Source of the DNA: an uncultured Acidobacteriota bacterium
Lineage (GTDB): Bacteria > Acidobacteriota > UBA6911 > CAINFC01
Direction: 5' to 3'
NCBI GenBank assembly: GCA_903847975.1
Contig: CAINFC010000138.1
Location: forward strand, 52,340-116,339
Length of the DNA stretch: 64,000 bases
A program made the translations under genes and the position numbers. Below, one piece after another: positions 63,091-64,000 of this stretch. The notes under the pieces were generated by a model, which saw nothing but the letters and a program-made list of their open reading frames with translations, did not search any database and was not told where the DNA came from. Position 1 is the first letter of the stretch. Each line of letters begins with the position of its first letter.

Positions 63091-64000
63091 CTAGTTCCCG
63101 GCGGCAAAAAGCCATTCAGGGGGAATGCGGGCAAAGACGATCCGGTGGTGGTCGTCGGTCTCGAAGAGGCAGCCGATGGTGCCGTCCTTCAGGACGGTGA
63201 GGACCGAATAGGCAAAGCTGCCGGGCCACAGCACCCGGCGGACCGGCCAGGTCCGGCCTTCGTCCCGGCTCATAAAAAGCGTGCCGTTTTCGCGCCGGCT
63301 GCTCTGCGGGCCGACAAACAGCAGAGCGCTGTCCCGGCCATCCAGCGGATCGGAGTAGCGGAGGATGCCGGCCATGCAGCCGGGGTCCATTAGTTCGACC
63401 GCATCCTCCACCGGGGACCACGTCTCCCCGCCGTCCCGGCTGATGCAGGTTTTGCGGAACGGCCGGCCGGCCCAGCGGCGGGCGTTCATCCGCAGGGATC
63501 CGTCGGAGAGCTCCACGACCTGCACCTCGTTGACCTGGCTGGCGGTTCCGCCTTTGCCGTCCGGCACCTGGGCTCCGGGAGCGACCGCGCCGCAACGCCA
63601 GGTTTGGCCGCGGTCGTCGCTGACGGCCGCATAAATGTTCCAGTGTCCGTAAGGGCCTTCATTGAACGGGATGACCAGTCGTCCGCGATGCGGGTTGTGC
63701 CTTTTCTGGATGCCGATTCCGGGTCCGGATGCCACAGTAGTCACGCCCGCGGGGCGCTTGGTGGTTGAGGTGATGTCCGTCGGAGGGCTCCATGTCAGGC
63801 CGTCATCCCGCGAGGAGATCTGGTAAGTGCGAACCACCCACTCCCCGGACCACCCCGGAACAATCCGCTCGCTCCCCTCCTTGACTCCGGGAGGATAAGA
63901 CTGATAAAGGATCAGTATTTTCCCGCTGCTTCTTTCCACCACCATGCAGGGATTGTTCAGGCAGCGCGGAGGATCGGCGGCGATCACCTGAACCGGGCCC
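63091..64000 (-). CDS. BNR-repeat sialidase-like protein, 5' end off the window
   Basis: About 303 residues are seen; the frame stays open to the right edge, so the start and any signal peptide are outside. Asp-box motifs are clear: SRDDGLTW, SDDRGQTW, SRDGGETW and SRDEGRTW. RCLNNPCMVVE near the visible start resembles the first sialidase strand, and WAGRPFRKTCISRDGG fits a propeller blade. It probably acts on the same class of acidic glycans as the sialidase at 3888, but the two are clearly different in sequence. Confidence 0.85.
   Translation of the reverse strand, partial: GPVQVIAADPPRCLNNPCMVVERSSGKILILYQSYPPGVKEGSERIVPGWSGEWVVRTYQISSRDDGLTWSPPTDITSTTKRPAGVTTVASGPGIGIQKRHNPHRGRLVIPFNEGPYGHWNIYAAVSDDRGQTWRCGAVAPGAQVPDGKGGTASQVNEVQVVELSDGSLRMNARRWAGRPFRKTCISRDGGETWSPVEDAVELMDPGCMAGILRYSDPLDGRDSALLFVGPQSSRRENGTLFMSRDEGRTWPVRRVLWPGSFAYSVLTVLKDGTIGCLFETDDHHRIVFARIPPEWLFAAGN

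Overview
The window is GC-rich bacterial chromosome, about 34 protein genes on both strands, with no rRNA, tRNA, CRISPR array or transposase seen. The gene content suggests Acidobacteriota (possibly an Aminicenantes- or Solibacter-like lineage): two very large Oar-type outer-membrane receptors with an N-terminal carboxypeptidase-regulatory domain, a propeller-sensor histidine kinase, Tat-exported Gfo/Idh oxidoreductase, type III glutamine synthetase, IPT/TIG surface protein and many BNR, NHL and LamG-like secreted proteins. This assignment is inference from family content, not from a marker gene.

Layout. 1-5 kb: glycan breakdown (start of a Tat-exported protein, GH3 beta-glycosidase with PA14 insert, small lipoprotein, BNR sialidase). 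5.5-7 kb: a short pilN/pilO/gspC-like remnant with no secretion operon around it. 7-12 kb: a Gfo/Idh oxidoreductase, a multihaem cytochrome c, and a deleted second copy of the oxidoreductase plus its flank. 12-16.4 kb: operon DUF4127 - ornithine aminotransferase - cyclic 2,3-diphosphoglycerate synthetase-like GTPase. 16.7-20 kb: propeller histidine kinase. 20.6-23.4 kb: a zinc ribbon / Ser-Thr kinase / DHH-like / TIR protein. 23.6-35.1 kb: two Oar receptors, a HEPN-like membrane protein between them, and an IPT surface protein. 35.4-47 kb: nitrogen and carbamoyl-phosphate block: glnN, amt, P-II, carA, carB and an OB-fold protein on the minus strand, with a divergent sigma-54 activator. 47-48.5 kb: purF. 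49-58 kb: a secreted protein, a 1731-residue CheB-CheR-PAS-PocR-kinase-receiver sensor, an esterase and a PHP/CehA-like metallo-protein. 58-64 kb: NHL propeller protein coupled to a GT-C-like membrane protein, and a second sialidase cut by the right edge.

Regulation visible in the sequence: a textbook sigma-54 promoter in front of glnN and a GCAC-N7-GTGC (NtrC-type) box about 100 bp further upstream, directly in front of the adjacent activator gene. Glutamine synthetase, ammonium channel and P-II make glutamine, which CarAB and PurF consume. Five copies of a dispersed palindromic element lie in intergenic gaps.

The most unusual items are the kinase-DHH-TIR fusion, the HEPN-TM-LamG protein, the activator whose GAFTGA loop reads GAFTHA, the dispersed palindrome family and the decayed duplication of the oxidoreductase locus.
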